Part shown: in pieces, positions 1 through 7,028 of the stretch | How positions within the stretch are numbered: position 1 is the first letter of the stretch | Layout: each line of letters begins with the position of its first letter | Origin: Hyphomonas sp. | GTDB lineage: Bacteria > Pseudomonadota > Alphaproteobacteria > Caulobacterales > Hyphomonadaceae | Assembly: GCA_029287305.1 (NCBI GenBank) | Contig: JARFRJ010000196.1 | Coordinates: forward strand, 1-9,602 | Direction of reading: 5' to 3' | Length of the DNA stretch: 9,602 nt | Position numbers and translations under genes: made by a program | The notes under the pieces: generated by a model | Database searches by the model: none | Told to the model about the DNA's origin: nothing | Seen by the model: the letters and a program-made list of their open reading frames with translations, nothing else

Positions 1-1078
1 GTGTAAACCCGCCCTCTTCTGAAAATGTGATGAAAGGCAGCGGGGCATAAGCGGCCAACGCATCAGACAAAACCGTCGGCCCAGAGCCCGGCCCGCCGCC
101 GCCATGCGGGGTCGAAAAGGTTTTATGCAGATTGATATGCAGGGCATCAATGCCCAAATCACCCGGACGCACACGTCCAACAATGGCATTGAAATTCGCC
201 CCATCGCAATAAAGATAGCCCCCTGCCTGATGGATCAGATCAGCAATCTCGCAAATATCCGTTTCAAACAGGCCGCACGTATTCGGATTGGTCAGCATCA
301 GCCCGGCAATATCATCGGTGTGCTGCAATTTCAGACGCAAATCCTCCATATCGACGCGGCCACGAGTATCGGCCTTGATCTCATCGACTTTAAATCCACA
401 CTGGATCGCCGTTGCCGGATTGGTTCCGTGCGCAGAGGCAGGAACCAGCACGCGTCGACGGTGACCGAGTTCACCACGCGCGTCCAAAGCGGCGCGAATA
501 GCCAGCATGCCGCACAGCTCCCCATGGGCGCCCGCTTTGGGGCTCATCGCCACGGCGGGCATGGCGGTGAGCGTTTTTAGCCAATGCGCCAGCTCATCGA
601 TCAATTGCAAGGCCCCTTGCACGCTGGATTCTGCCTGCAAGGGATGAATATCACTGAACCCGGCCAAGCGTGCAGTCTTTTCATTCAGGCGCGGATTATG
701 CTTCATCGTGCAGGAGCCCAGCGGAAAAGGCCCAAGATCAATGGCATAATTGCGCTGCGAAAGGCGCACATAATGGCGCACAGCCTGCGGTTCAGACAAG
801 CCTGGCAGGCCTGTCATATTCTCGCGGGCAATTCCGCCCAGACGTGACGTTCGCGCTTTTAGAGGCGGCAGGTCGACACCCGTTATGCTTGTATCGCCAA
901 TTTCAAACAGCAAGTCTTCAGCTTGCAAAAGCCCTCGCGAGCCTGAAAGGGAGGCAGGCGGCCCGCTTTGTTGTGATCTTGACGGCGCCTCTTCGGCAGA
1001 AAGTTGAGAAGGGCTCTCATCCAAGTGAAAATCAGCCTTCGGGCTCTCATTCATCGTAACTGTGCGTACTGTATCCAT
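1..1078 (-). CDS. gcvPB: Glycine dehydrogenase (decarboxylating) subunit 2, partial (3' end outside window)
   Basis: This is the PLP-binding half of the two-subunit P-protein. With GcvPA it decarboxylates glycine and passes the aminomethyl group to lipoyl-GcvH. I translated it by hand: 359 codons are visible and the reading frame runs off the left edge. The family is usually about 480-525 residues, so roughly the last quarter to third is missing. Visible hallmarks are PLGSCTMKHNPR (residues 120-130), SPKAGAHGE (179-187), SAHGTNPAT (215-223) and INLHKTFSTPHGGGGPG (315-331), in which K319 is the expected Schiff-base lysine. Two starts are possible. The ATG at 1096 lies 7 bases after the gcvPA stop but has no Shine-Dalgarno sequence. 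The ATG at 1078 has GAGG (1090-1087) 8 bases upstream and is preferred. About 55 N-terminal residues rich in Ser, Glu and Pro precede the conserved LLFEIG and look longer than usual. It is the last gene seen of the gcv operon. Confidence 0.95.
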   Translation of the reverse strand, partial: MDTVRTVTMNESPKADFHLDESPSQLSAEEAPSRSQQSGPPASLSGSRGLLQAEDLLFEIGDTSITGVDLPPLKARTSRLGGIARENMTGLPGLSEPQAVRHYVRLSQRNYAIDLGPFPLGSCTMKHNPRLNEKTARLAGFSDIHPLQAESSVQGALQLIDELAHWLKTLTAMPAVAMSPKAGAHGELCGMLAIRAALDARGELGHRRRVLVPASAHGTNPATAIQCGFKVDEIKADTRGRVDMEDLRLKLQHTDDIAGLMLTNPNTCGLFETDICEIADLIHQAGGYLYCDGANFNAIVGRVRPGDLGIDALHINLHKTFSTPHGGGGPGSGPTVLSDALAAYAPLPFITFSEEGGFT

Positions 1079-1103
1079 CTCTTTTACCTCACTCATCGCT
1101 GAT

Positions 1104-2459
1104 TTATCGCTTGTTCAGAATATCTCTAAGCGCTGCGGCATAGGCCGCAATATCGCTGTCGGTTGTGCATTCGGTGGCGGCGCAAATAATGACATCGTCA
1201 AAGCCTGCGCCTGCACCAAACAGACGTGAGGCCGGCACACCGCCAAGAATATGCTGCGCGTCCAGCGCTTTGAGGACATCACTCGCCTTGCCCGGCACAC
1301 GCATGGCAAATTCATTGAAGAAATGCGGCGTCAAAATTTCAACGCCGTCTATGGCTTCCAGAGCATCGGCCAGGTCGCAGCCCATCTCATGATTAAGCTG
1401 TGCAAGATGCGTCAGGCCTTTATCGCCGAGCAGGCTCATATGTGCGGTAAAGGCAAGCGCGCACAGGCCCGCATTGGTGCAGATATTCGAGGTCGCTTTA
1501 TCGCGGCGTATATGTTGTTCCCGTGTCGACAGGGTGAGTACAAAGCCGCGTTCCCCAGCGGCATCGACGGTCTGTCCGCACAAGCGTCCCGGCATTTGCC
1601 GGACAAGTTTTTGGGTACATGCGAACAGGCCAACATAAGGTCCGCCGAAATTCAGGGCATTCCCAATAGATTGACCTTCGCCGACCGCAATATCAGCGCC
1701 CATTTCACCTGGCGGTTTGACCAAGCCTAGACTCACCACTTCTGTAAAGACGCTGACAAGCAAGGCTTTATGCGCATGGGCTGCCTCTGAAACTTCAGAT
1801 AAATCGGTGATTGTGCCGAAGATATTCGGAGATTGCCCGATGACACAGGCGGTCTGGTCATCCAAATGCTCACACAGAGCATTTTCTGCATTGATAGCGG
1901 CAGGCAAAGCCACCACCTCAATGCCCTGCGCTTCACACAGCGTACGCGTCGCCGCGATATAATGCGGATGCACGCCGCCAGAAAGAATGACTTTCTTGCG
2001 TCGCGTCGCCCGGCACGCCATCAGCGCGGCTTCGGCGCAGGCGGTCGAGCCATCATACATGCTGGCATTGGCCACATCCATGCCCGTTAAGGCCGCAATC
2101 TGTGTCTGAAACTCAAATAGGGTCTGCAAGGTGCCTTGCGCAATCTCAGGCTGATAAGGCGTATAGGTGGTCAGAAATTCAGAGCGTTGAATGATATGGT
2201 CAACACTGGCCGGGACATGGTGCTTATAGGCCCCGCACCCCAAAAAGAAGGGCCCCTCAGAAGCGGTCCGATTTTTCGCCGCCAAAGCCGATAGGTGACG
2301 TTCAACCGCCAGCTCCCCCTGATGCAGGGGCAGAGTTTCAATCAAACCCTCCCGGCGGGCCTGGACTGGGACATCTTCATAAAAGGCATCCATGGACGGC
2401 GCGCCAATAGTTTTGAGCATTTGACGGCGGTCTTCATCTGTCAAAGGTAGATATCTCAT
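1104..2459 (-). CDS. gcvPA: Glycine dehydrogenase (decarboxylating) subunit 1
   Basis: This is the N-terminal-type half of the split P-protein, 451 residues, a normal full length for this family (about 445-455). It pairs with GcvPB to form the active decarboxylase, and PLP is carried by the other subunit. Recognisable stretches are [19 protein letters not shown] (71-89), [14 protein letters not shown] (99-112), [14 protein letters not shown] (131-144) and, in the second half, [18 protein letters not shown] and [19 protein letters not shown]. All are typical of GcvPA. The ATG at 2459 is preceded by AAGGGA about 6 bases upstream, a good ribosome-binding site. It lies 110 bases downstream of gcvH, the largest gap in the operon, and that gap holds a perfect 11-bp tandem repeat. 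Downstream, gcvPB follows within 7-25 bases depending on its start, so the two subunits are probably translated together. Confidence 0.97.
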   Translation of the reverse strand: MRYLPLTDEDRRQMLKTIGAPSMDAFYEDVPVQARREGLIETLPLHQGELAVERHLSALAAKNRTASEGPFFLGCGAYKHHVPASVDHIIQRSEFLTTYTPYQPEIAQGTLQTLFEFQTQIAALTGMDVANASMYDGSTACAEAALMACRATRRKKVILSGGVHPHYIAATRTLCEAQGIEVVALPAAINAENALCEHLDDQTACVIGQSPNIFGTITDLSEVSEAAHAHKALLVSVFTEVVSLGLVKPPGEMGADIAVGEGQSIGNALNFGGPYVGLFACTQKLVRQMPGRLCGQTVDAAGERGFVLTLSTREQHIRRDKATSNICTNAGLCALAFTAHMSLLGDKGLTHLAQLNHEMGCDLADALEAIDGVEILTPHFFNEFAMRVPGKASDVLKALDAQHILGGVPASRLFGAGAGFDDVIICAATECTTDSDIAAYAAALRDILNKR

Positions 2460-2503
2460 AAGCTGTCCCTTTTTCCTGTCATATTCGTCTTCTTGTCATA
2501 GTC

Positions 2504-2525
2504 ATCTGAGGCTAATCTGAGGCTA
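2504..2525. repeat. Perfect 11-bp tandem duplication between gcvH and gcvPA
   Basis: The 11-mer ATCTGAGGCTA occurs twice head to tail with no mismatch (2504-2514 and 2515-2525, plus-strand reading). It sits in the 110-base gap 45 bases upstream of the gcvPA start. The period is about one helical turn, so it could place two copies of a protein-binding half-site on one face of the DNA. It could equally be a replication-slippage duplication with no function. No -10/-35 pair of good quality was found beside it. Confidence 0.6.
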
Positions 2526-2569
2526 AACCAATTAAGCAAAATTACACCTCTTACCCGGCCTTGCAGGGG

Positions 2570-2935
2570 CTATAATCCATCACAAAATTTTATATAGCTG
2601 TCGCGATCCATAAGACCATTCACATCCTCCAGATTGGCCGCTTTCAGCTTACAAAACCAACCCTCGCCTTCAGGGTCTTGATTGACCAGTTCAGGCGCGT
2701 CGGCGAGGCGCTCATTCACAGCCACCACTTCGCCATCTATCGGTGCATAGACATCCGAGGCCGCTTTGACGCTTTCCACAACCGCCATATCATCGCCTTT
2801 GGAAAATTCTGCGCCAAGCTCAGGCGGCTCAACGAAAACGACATCGCCCAAAGCTTTGGCCGCATAGGCTGTAATGCCGATAAGGGCGGTCTCCCCTTCA
2901 ATTTTGATCCATTCATGGTCTTCGGTAAATTTCAT
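2570..2935 (-). CDS. gcvH: Glycine cleavage system H protein (lipoyl carrier)
   Basis: Small lipoylated shuttle protein, 121 residues, matching the usual 120-130. Its lipoyl arm carries the aminomethyl group from the P-protein to GcvT and then reducing equivalents to the L-protein. The N-terminus [13 protein letters not shown] and the block [12 protein letters not shown] (30-41) are typical. The lipoylation motif is [12 protein letters not shown], with K57 the expected modified lysine. The C-terminal part ([13 protein letters not shown]) is also characteristic. The start ATG at 2935 overlaps the gcvT stop in an ATGA, a 4-base overlap that suggests translational coupling. The upstream Shine-Dalgarno sequence is weak and purine-rich only (AAGAAAG), which fits coupling. 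No signal peptide; cytoplasmic. Lipoylation enzymes are not encoded nearby. Confidence 0.97.
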   Translation of the reverse strand: MKFTEDHEWIKIEGETALIGITAYAAKALGDVVFVEPPELGAEFSKGDDMAVVESVKAASDVYAPIDGEVVAVNERLADAPELVNQDPEGEGWFCKLKAANLEDVNGLMDRDSYIKFCDGL

Positions 2936-4107
2936 GCTTTTGTCTTTCTTTTGCGTTTATATTGAGCCGGAATAAAGGGAAGCGCTACGATTTCAGCCGC
3001 ATGGCGACGCCCTCTTATATCCAAATCTATTTGTGTCCCCGGTTCGCCATATTCAGAGGCGATATAACCCATAGCAATCGGGTGGCCGAGCGAGGGGGCA
3101 AACCCACCGGAGGTTACCGCGCCCAGGGCTTTATCCCCAATGAATATCTGAACCCCTTCGCGCGCCGGGGCGCGGCCCAAGGGCTTGATACCGACACGGC
3201 GCGCAGCAGGTCCGTTTTCCAACTGGTTTAAAATCTGCGGGGCGCCCGGAAAATCAGCGCGGCTGCGCCGTGATTTTTGTATCGTCCAGGCAAGGCCTGC
3301 CTCAACAGGCGTTCGCGAAGCATCCATATCCTGCCCATAAAGGCAAAGTCCGGCCTCAAGGCGCAAACTATCGCGAGCGCCGAGCCCAATCGGCTGCACC
3401 CGCTCATCAGACAAAATCCATTCGGCACATATCACCGCCGCCTCTGCCGGGCATAAGAGCTCAAAACCATCTTCACCTGTATAGCCAAGACGGCTGATCA
3501 GCATGTTATGGCCAAGAAAACTCACCTCACAAGCCTGCATGAAATCCAAATCCTGCACCTCTGGCACCGCCTTGGCGAGGACCTGTTCTGCCTTCGGCCC
3601 CTGTAAAGCCATCAAGGCATGGCTTTGATCGGCGCGTTCGAGTGTTAGAAGATCGCCGAGCTTGTCTTCCAGCAGCGCCCAGTCCTGTTCTTTCACAGCT
3701 CCATTGACCACGACATAAAGCGAGCCATTTTTCTGTGTATTCGAGGGGCGCGTGATAATCAGATCATCCAAAATACCCCCTTGATCATTCAGAAGAACAC
3801 TCAAACGGGCCTGACCGGGTTTCAGATTTTGAATATCTGACGGGACAAGCCTTTCAACCAATTGGGCGATATCGCGATGCGCCGTCTCATCGCCTGGCCG
3901 CAGACCTGTCTTTAAAGACAGAAAACACGGCCCCATATGGGACACATCAAAAAGACCGGCTTTGTCTCTAGTCCAGAGATGTTCCGCTTTGACGCCCTCA
4001 AATTGTACCGGCATATCATATCCGGCAAAGGGCACCATTTTGGCTCCTTTTTCGACATGTAGATCATGTAAAAGTGTCTTTTTCAGTGGAGGAGAGAGGT
4101 CAGACAT
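2932..4107 (-). CDS. gcvT: Aminomethyltransferase (glycine cleavage system T protein)
   Basis: Transfers the methylene carbon from aminomethyl-lipoyl GcvH to tetrahydrofolate, giving 5,10-methylene-THF and ammonia. From the ATG at 4107 it is 391 residues, slightly longer than the common 365-380. Visible family motifs are [16 protein letters not shown] (21-36), [10 protein letters not shown] (51-60), [13 protein letters not shown] (107-119, containing the conserved acidic residue near the folate site), [12 protein letters not shown] and [18 protein letters not shown]. The C-terminal tail is basic (KRKRKTK). Two in-frame starts exist, at 4122 and 4107. Neither has a clear Shine-Dalgarno sequence. 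I chose 4107 because [11 protein letters not shown] resembles family N-termini and because 4122 would sit inside the nested hairpin. It is the first gene of the operon and is controlled by the upstream tandem glycine riboswitch. The stop codon overlaps the gcvH start. Confidence 0.95.
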   Translation of the reverse strand: MSDLSPPLKKTLLHDLHVEKGAKMVPFAGYDMPVQFEGVKAEHLWTRDKAGLFDVSHMGPCFLSLKTGLRPGDETAHRDIAQLVERLVPSDIQNLKPGQARLSVLLNDQGGILDDLIITRPSNTQKNGSLYVVVNGAVKEQDWALLEDKLGDLLTLERADQSHALMALQGPKAEQVLAKAVPEVQDLDFMQACEVSFLGHNMLISRLGYTGEDGFELLCPAEAAVICAEWILSDERVQPIGLGARDSLRLEAGLCLYGQDMDASRTPVEAGLAWTIQKSRRSRADFPGAPQILNQLENGPAARRVGIKPLGRAPAREGVQIFIGDKALGAVTSGGFAPSLGHPIAMGYIASEYGEPGTQIDLDIRGRRHAAEIVALPFIPAQYKRKRKTKA

Positions 4108-4112
4108 ATCAA

Positions 4113-4161
4113 GGCAGCCCATTGTGCATGGACAAGCTTAAAAAAGCTTGCAGGCTGCCCC
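4113..4161 (-). promoter_or_regulatory. Candidate riboswitch expression platform: nested hairpin in front of gcvT
   Basis: In the minus-strand RNA, GGCAGCC (4159-4153) can pair with GGCUGCC (4119-4113) in a perfect 7-bp outer stem. Inside it CAAGCUU (4150-4144) pairs with AAGCUUG (4139-4133) around a UUUU loop. The outer 3' arm ends 5 bases before the ATG at 4107, and the alternative ATG at 4122 lies within the hairpin. No U-run follows the stem, so control of translation initiation is more likely than transcription termination. The structure begins within a few bases of the end of aptamer 2. Pairing was worked out by eye, not folded computationally. Confidence 0.55.
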
Positions 4162-4363
4162 CGCTGTCTTTTGGCCTGAGAGATTCCGTAAATAGCAGGA
4201 CGTTTATACGGTTTGTCCGGCCTTTACTTGCTCCTTCGGCGAGACATGATGATGTGCCTCTTTCCAGCGTATTGACTGCTATCTCGGTCCGTTTGCCTGA
4301 GCGTTTCCGGGGCGGTTGCGCCTTCGGCGGTAAATTATTGAATTACACTCTCCCGAGTAGCAG
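4162..4363 (-). promoter_or_regulatory. Tandem glycine riboswitch (two gcvT-type aptamers)
   Basis: The minus-strand leader of gcvT contains two successive copies of the glycine aptamer consensus. Aptamer 1 (about 4363-4276) has GGGAGAGUGU, GCCGAAGG (4328-4321) and CUCAGGCAAACGGAC. It is closed by a long P1, CUGCUACUCGG with CCGAGAUAGCAG, which has a one-base bulge. Aptamer 2 (about 4269-4162) has CGCUGGAAAGAG, GCCGAAGGAGCAAG (4240-4227) and CUCUCAGGCCAAAAGACAG. It is closed by CGCUG (4269-4265) with CAGCG (4166-4162). The linker is only about 6 bases, as in known tandem glycine riboswitches. The element sits directly before the glycine cleavage operon, its classic target, so glycine probably switches the operon on. 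Confidence 0.95.
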
Positions 4364-4381
4364 TATTTAAAAATGAGAGAT

Positions 4382-4409
4382 ATGATGGATTCTTGAAAGC
4401 AGCAAGCAA
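4382..4409 (-). promoter_or_regulatory. Candidate sigma70-type promoter of the gcv operon
   Basis: On the minus strand, TTGCTT (4409-4404) is followed after 16 bases by CATCAT (4387-4382). These match TTGACA at 3 of 6 positions and TATAAT at 4 of 6. A start site about 7-8 bases downstream, near 4374, would begin the transcript just before aptamer 1. A GANTC site (4388-4392) lies in the spacer touching the -10 box. The match is modest, and position is the main argument. Confidence 0.35.
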
Positions 4410-4424
4410 AATAGTGAGCTTTAT

Positions 4425-4446
4425 GCGATCCCGTCTGTGAGATCGC
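4425..4446. other. 8-bp inverted repeat between argS and the gcv promoter
   Basis: GCGATCCC (4425-4432) and GAGATCGC (4439-4446) form an 8-bp stem with one wobble pair and a 6-base loop. It lies about 100 bases downstream of the argS stop and about 15 bases upstream of the candidate gcv -35 box. No U-run follows on either strand, so it is a poor intrinsic terminator. It could be an operator or a weak barrier between the argS and gcv transcripts. The rest of 4410-4542 is AT-rich and shows nothing else I can name. Confidence 0.4.
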
Positions 4447-4542
4447 CCAAATATCAGTCATGATTGGAATGATCGATCAAAAAGCTTGCGAGATTTTATA
4501 AACGCATTGTTTTTAGTTTATCTGTCGATCCCATTCTTCCGG

Positions 4543-6312
4543 TCACATTCTTTCAGGCGCTTTAATGCCCAATAAATTAAGCCCAGTTTCCAATTGCAGC
4601 AATACGCTCTGGCAGATCGCCAATCGGGATGCACGCACTGTATCGTCGGGCTCTGTGGCGATTTTATGCGCGCCGTATAGGGCCGCAAAACCTTGCGCCA
4701 GCGTATAGACATGCTCACACAGAATATGCGGCATACGCTTTTGATGTGTCATATGCAAAGCCAGATCAAAGCCTTCCAAGGTCAAAGCAAGATTTCGCTC
4801 TGCCTCGCTTTCAATATGAATGTCGCCAGCCTTATGGCCTTCGGCCTGCGCTTTGCGCAGCAGCGATTTTATGCGCACCACTTGATACAGCAAATAGGGG
4901 CCCGTCTTACCTTCAAAACTGGTGAATTTATCAAGATCGAACACATAATTTGTTGTCCGCGTATTCTGTAAATCAGCAAAGCGCAGGGCCGCCCGGGCAA
5001 CCAAAGCTGCAATATCCTGTTTTTCCGCGCCGCCAATATCGCTTGATAAACGCCCGCCTTCTGTGATTTTCTGCTCAGCCATATTAAAGGCCATGCCCGT
5101 AAGGTCACTCAGTTTCAAGGTCCCGCCTTCGCGGGTTTTGAACGGTTTGCCATCTTTGCCATTGACTGTGCCAAAGCCTAAATGCTCCATCCTATCGGCA
5201 GATATATATCCGACAATGTCAGCCGCCCGGAAGACTTGCTCAAAGTGCAGGGCCTGGCGCTGATCTACGACATATAGCATACGGTCTGGATCATAGCGGC
5301 GCACACGGTCCAAAATGGTGGCCAAATCGGAGGTATGGTAAAGGCTCGCCCCGCGTGAATTGAGCAGCATGAAAGGCGGATAGTCTTTGGTGTCGCTCTC
5401 CTGCTCAACCGGAATGATAAGCGCGCCCTTGTCTTCATGGGCAAGACCGCGCGCTTTGATATCTTCAATCATATCCGGGATAAGGGGCTCGACATCCTTC
5501 TCCCCGAGCCAAAGATCAAAGGAGACACCAAGAAAGCCATAATCCAGTTTGAGAGAGGCAATCGAAATGTCTACAAAATGCTCCAGAAGCGCGCGGTAAC
5601 CGGCCCGGCCAGCCTGCAATTGAGCAATAGCCGCCTGACTTTGCGCGAGCCGATCCGGATCAGCTTTCGCCTTATTAGAGGCCTGTGGATAGAGCCGGGA
5701 GAGGTCCTCAATATCGACCGGGGACGCCTCTGGATAAGGGCCTGTAAAGTCGTCATCAAAATAGACAAGATCGGGCTGTTCTGCTTGCAACTCGGTGATC
5801 AGATGGCCCATTTGCAGCCCCCAATCGCCCATATGAATATCGGAAATGACCTCATCACCCAAAAAGCGGAAAATACGCTGCAAACTGTCACCGATCACCG
5901 CTGTGCGTAAATGGCCGACATGCATGGGCTTGGCAATATTGGCCCCGCCAAAGTCAAGAATGATTTTTTGCGGGGTCGCCACCGGCCTAGCACCAGCTCT
6001 ATGCGTATCCTGACGGATACTCTCGACACACCTAGCCAAAGCCGCATTACTAATCTGAATGTTCAAAAAGCCAGGGCCAGCAATATCAATAGAGGAAATA
6101 AGCGCAGAGGTTTTGACACTGTCGGCAATATCTGCCGCAATTCCGCGTGGATTACGCTTGGCCGCCTTGGCCGCCGCCAAAGCGCCATTGCACTGGAAAT
6201 CAGCCAGTTCAGGACGATCTGAGCGACGCACCGCCCCATATGCCCGGTCCAGCCCAAGACGTTCGAAAGCATCGGCAAAAATTATGCCTATTTCATCAAT
6301 TAGCTGTCCCAT
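4543..6312 (-). CDS. argS: Arginyl-tRNA synthetase
   Basis: Class I aminoacyl-tRNA synthetase that charges tRNA-Arg in the cytoplasm. It is 589 residues from the preferred start, a normal family length (about 550-600). The N-terminal Add-1 type domain occupies roughly the first 100 residues and is followed by the catalytic Rossmann fold. Its HIGH signature appears as KPMHVGHLRTAVIGDSLQRI (about 128-147). The KMSKS-equivalent region is GKDGKPFKTREGGTLKLSDL (about 385-404), with the form typical of ArgRS rather than canonical KMSKS. The helical anticodon-binding domain ends in ETGLNLLGIKAPERM. Two adjacent ATGs exist at 6315 and 6312. A strong GGGGAGG (6325-6319) lies 3 bases before the first and 6 before the second, so I prefer the second. 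The gene upstream, a lipoprotein, ends 26 bases away in the same direction, so the pair is probably one transcript. Confidence 0.97.
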   Translation of the reverse strand: MGQLIDEIGIIFADAFERLGLDRAYGAVRRSDRPELADFQCNGALAAAKAAKRNPRGIAADIADSVKTSALISSIDIAGPGFLNIQISNAALARCVESIRQDTHRAGARPVATPQKIILDFGGANIAKPMHVGHLRTAVIGDSLQRIFRFLGDEVISDIHMGDWGLQMGHLITELQAEQPDLVYFDDDFTGPYPEASPVDIEDLSRLYPQASNKAKADPDRLAQSQAAIAQLQAGRAGYRALLEHFVDISIASLKLDYGFLGVSFDLWLGEKDVEPLIPDMIEDIKARGLAHEDKGALIIPVEQESDTKDYPPFMLLNSRGASLYHTSDLATILDRVRRYDPDRMLYVVDQRQALHFEQVFRAADIVGYISADRMEHLGFGTVNGKDGKPFKTREGGTLKLSDLTGMAFNMAEQKITEGGRLSSDIGGAEKQDIAALVARAALRFADLQNTRTTNYVFDLDKFTSFEGKTGPYLLYQVVRIKSLLRKAQAEGHKAGDIHIESEAERNLALTLEGFDLALHMTHQKRMPHILCEHVYTLAQGFAALYGAHKIATEPDDTVRASRLAICQSVLLQLETGLNLLGIKAPERM

Positions 6313-6318
6313 CATACA

Positions 6319-6325
6319 CCTCCCC
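6319..6325 (-). promoter_or_regulatory. Ribosome-binding site deciding the argS start
   Basis: GGGGAGG on the minus strand is the strongest Shine-Dalgarno sequence in the window. It is 3 bases from the ATG at 6315, which is too close, and 6 bases from the ATG at 6312, so it favours the second of the two adjacent start codons. Confidence 0.6.
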
Positions 6326-6338
6326 TATAAGAGGCTGA

Positions 6339-6893
6339 TCAGCCAGCATCCAGACGGAAGCGTTTGCCTTCGCGATTGAACTGTAATTGTTTCGACGTCA
6401 GCTCAAATCCGACCAATATTTCAAAATTAGCCCCAGATATCGTCGTATCCTTGCGCGGGATGACAATATCTCCAATCACATCCTGCAAGCGGATGACGCG
6501 CTGGCCCTTAAAATTGGCGTCAATTGTAAAGGTTTGACGATTAAGGACGGTACGATCACGCCGGGTGACCGCGACAAAATACGTATAAGTGCGGGTTTCA
6601 TTGGCAGCCTGCGGCCCTTTACCAAAGGCAAAATCAATCTCTATCTCTGCTAAAAGCGGGTCTTCGGCTGCATAGCGGCAATACAGGCGCACGCCGTTAA
6701 TCTCACCCGTATAGGCAATATTGTCATAGCTCTCCACCTCGCTTGAAAACTCAATAATGCGCGATGTCTCATAAAGCGCGCCCACGGTTGGACAGGGCCC
6801 GGCATTCTGGCGTGTATCCAGAGTTTCCCCAATTGAAGAACACGCGCCAAGCAAAATTAAAGCGGGAAATACAAAACCAAAGATAATACGCAT
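6339..6893 (-). CDS. Predicted lipoprotein of unknown function
   Basis: I cannot assign a function. From the ATG at 6893 the protein has 184 residues. It opens with a lipoprotein signal peptide: M-R-I-I, then a hydrophobic stretch to residue 15 and the lipobox LLGAC, with C18 the lipidated cysteine. The mature part has cysteines only at C34 (in GPCPTVG) and C72 (in LYCRY), which could form a periplasmic disulfide. Its alternating hydrophobic pattern suggests a beta-rich fold, for example AEIEIDFAFG and RTYTYFVAVT. It recalls small alphaproteobacterial lipoproteins with a CPxV start, but that is from memory and unverified. A longer frame from 6938 lacks a ribosome-binding site and would bury the signal peptide, whereas 6893 has AAAGGA 11 bases upstream. 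It lies just upstream of argS on the same strand and divergent from ispH. Probably anchored in the inner or outer membrane. Confidence 0.85.
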   Translation of the reverse strand: MRIIFGFVFPALILLGACSSIGETLDTRQNAGPCPTVGALYETSRIIEFSSEVESYDNIAYTGEINGVRLYCRYAAEDPLLAEIEIDFAFGKGPQAANETRTYTYFVAVTRRDRTVLNRQTFTIDANFKGQRVIRLQDVIGDIVIPRKDTTISGANFEILVGFELTSKQLQFNREGKRFRLDAG

Positions 6894-7028
6894 GAAATCT
6901 GGTATCCTTTTTATTGAACTCTTGTATATAGCAATCATATTTTAAGTACCAGTTTTCAATGTTGAGTCACGTGCGGACTGTGCACGCCATGATGTTTTAT
7001 AGATGATATTTACTAAGGACCGATCAAA
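6894..7028. promoter_or_regulatory. Divergent promoter region between the lipoprotein-argS and ispH-purB units
   Basis: This 135-base gap must hold the promoters for both directions. For ispH, TATAGA (6998-7003) is a possible -10 box without a convincing -35 box. For the lipoprotein the minus strand is AT-rich, with TATATA-like candidates and a TTGAAA but no well-spaced pair. It also contains a GAGTC (GANTC) site at 6964-6968, overlapping the palindrome CACGTG (6968-6973), and a second palindrome GTGCAC (6980-6985). Assignment of individual boxes is uncertain. Confidence 0.4.

Noticed and set aside
104..580. 158-codon plus-strand open frame opposite gcvPB
   Set aside because: It is fully antisense to well-conserved GcvPB codons, has no ribosome-binding site, and its protein shows no recognisable motif. 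It is a shadow of the real gene.
1251..1730. 159-codon plus-strand open frame opposite gcvPA
   Set aside because: It is antisense to conserved GcvPA coding sequence, with no start signal and no domain. The same holds for the other long antisense frames over argS (5437-5910) and purB (8072-8488).
4133..4150. CAAGCTT/AAGCTTG hairpin as an intrinsic terminator of the riboswitch
   Set aside because: The U-run is in the loop, not after the stem, and the 3' flank is UCCAUG. It is better read as part of the larger nested hairpin.
4123..4542. A hidden small gene in the 420-base non-coding stretch before gcvT
   Set aside because: The region is accounted for by the hairpin, riboswitch, promoter and inverted repeat. 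The short frames there cross the riboswitch and carry no ribosome-binding site.
6894..6938. Longer start (6938) for the lipoprotein gene
   Set aside because: No Shine-Dalgarno sequence precedes it, and it would put 15 polar residues before the signal peptide. The ATG at 6893 gives a textbook lipoprotein N-terminus.
6968..6985. CACGTG and GTGCAC palindromes as a regulator site for ispH
   Set aside because: Six-base palindromes are expected by chance and the two do not form one symmetric operator. They are mentioned only within the divergent promoter region.
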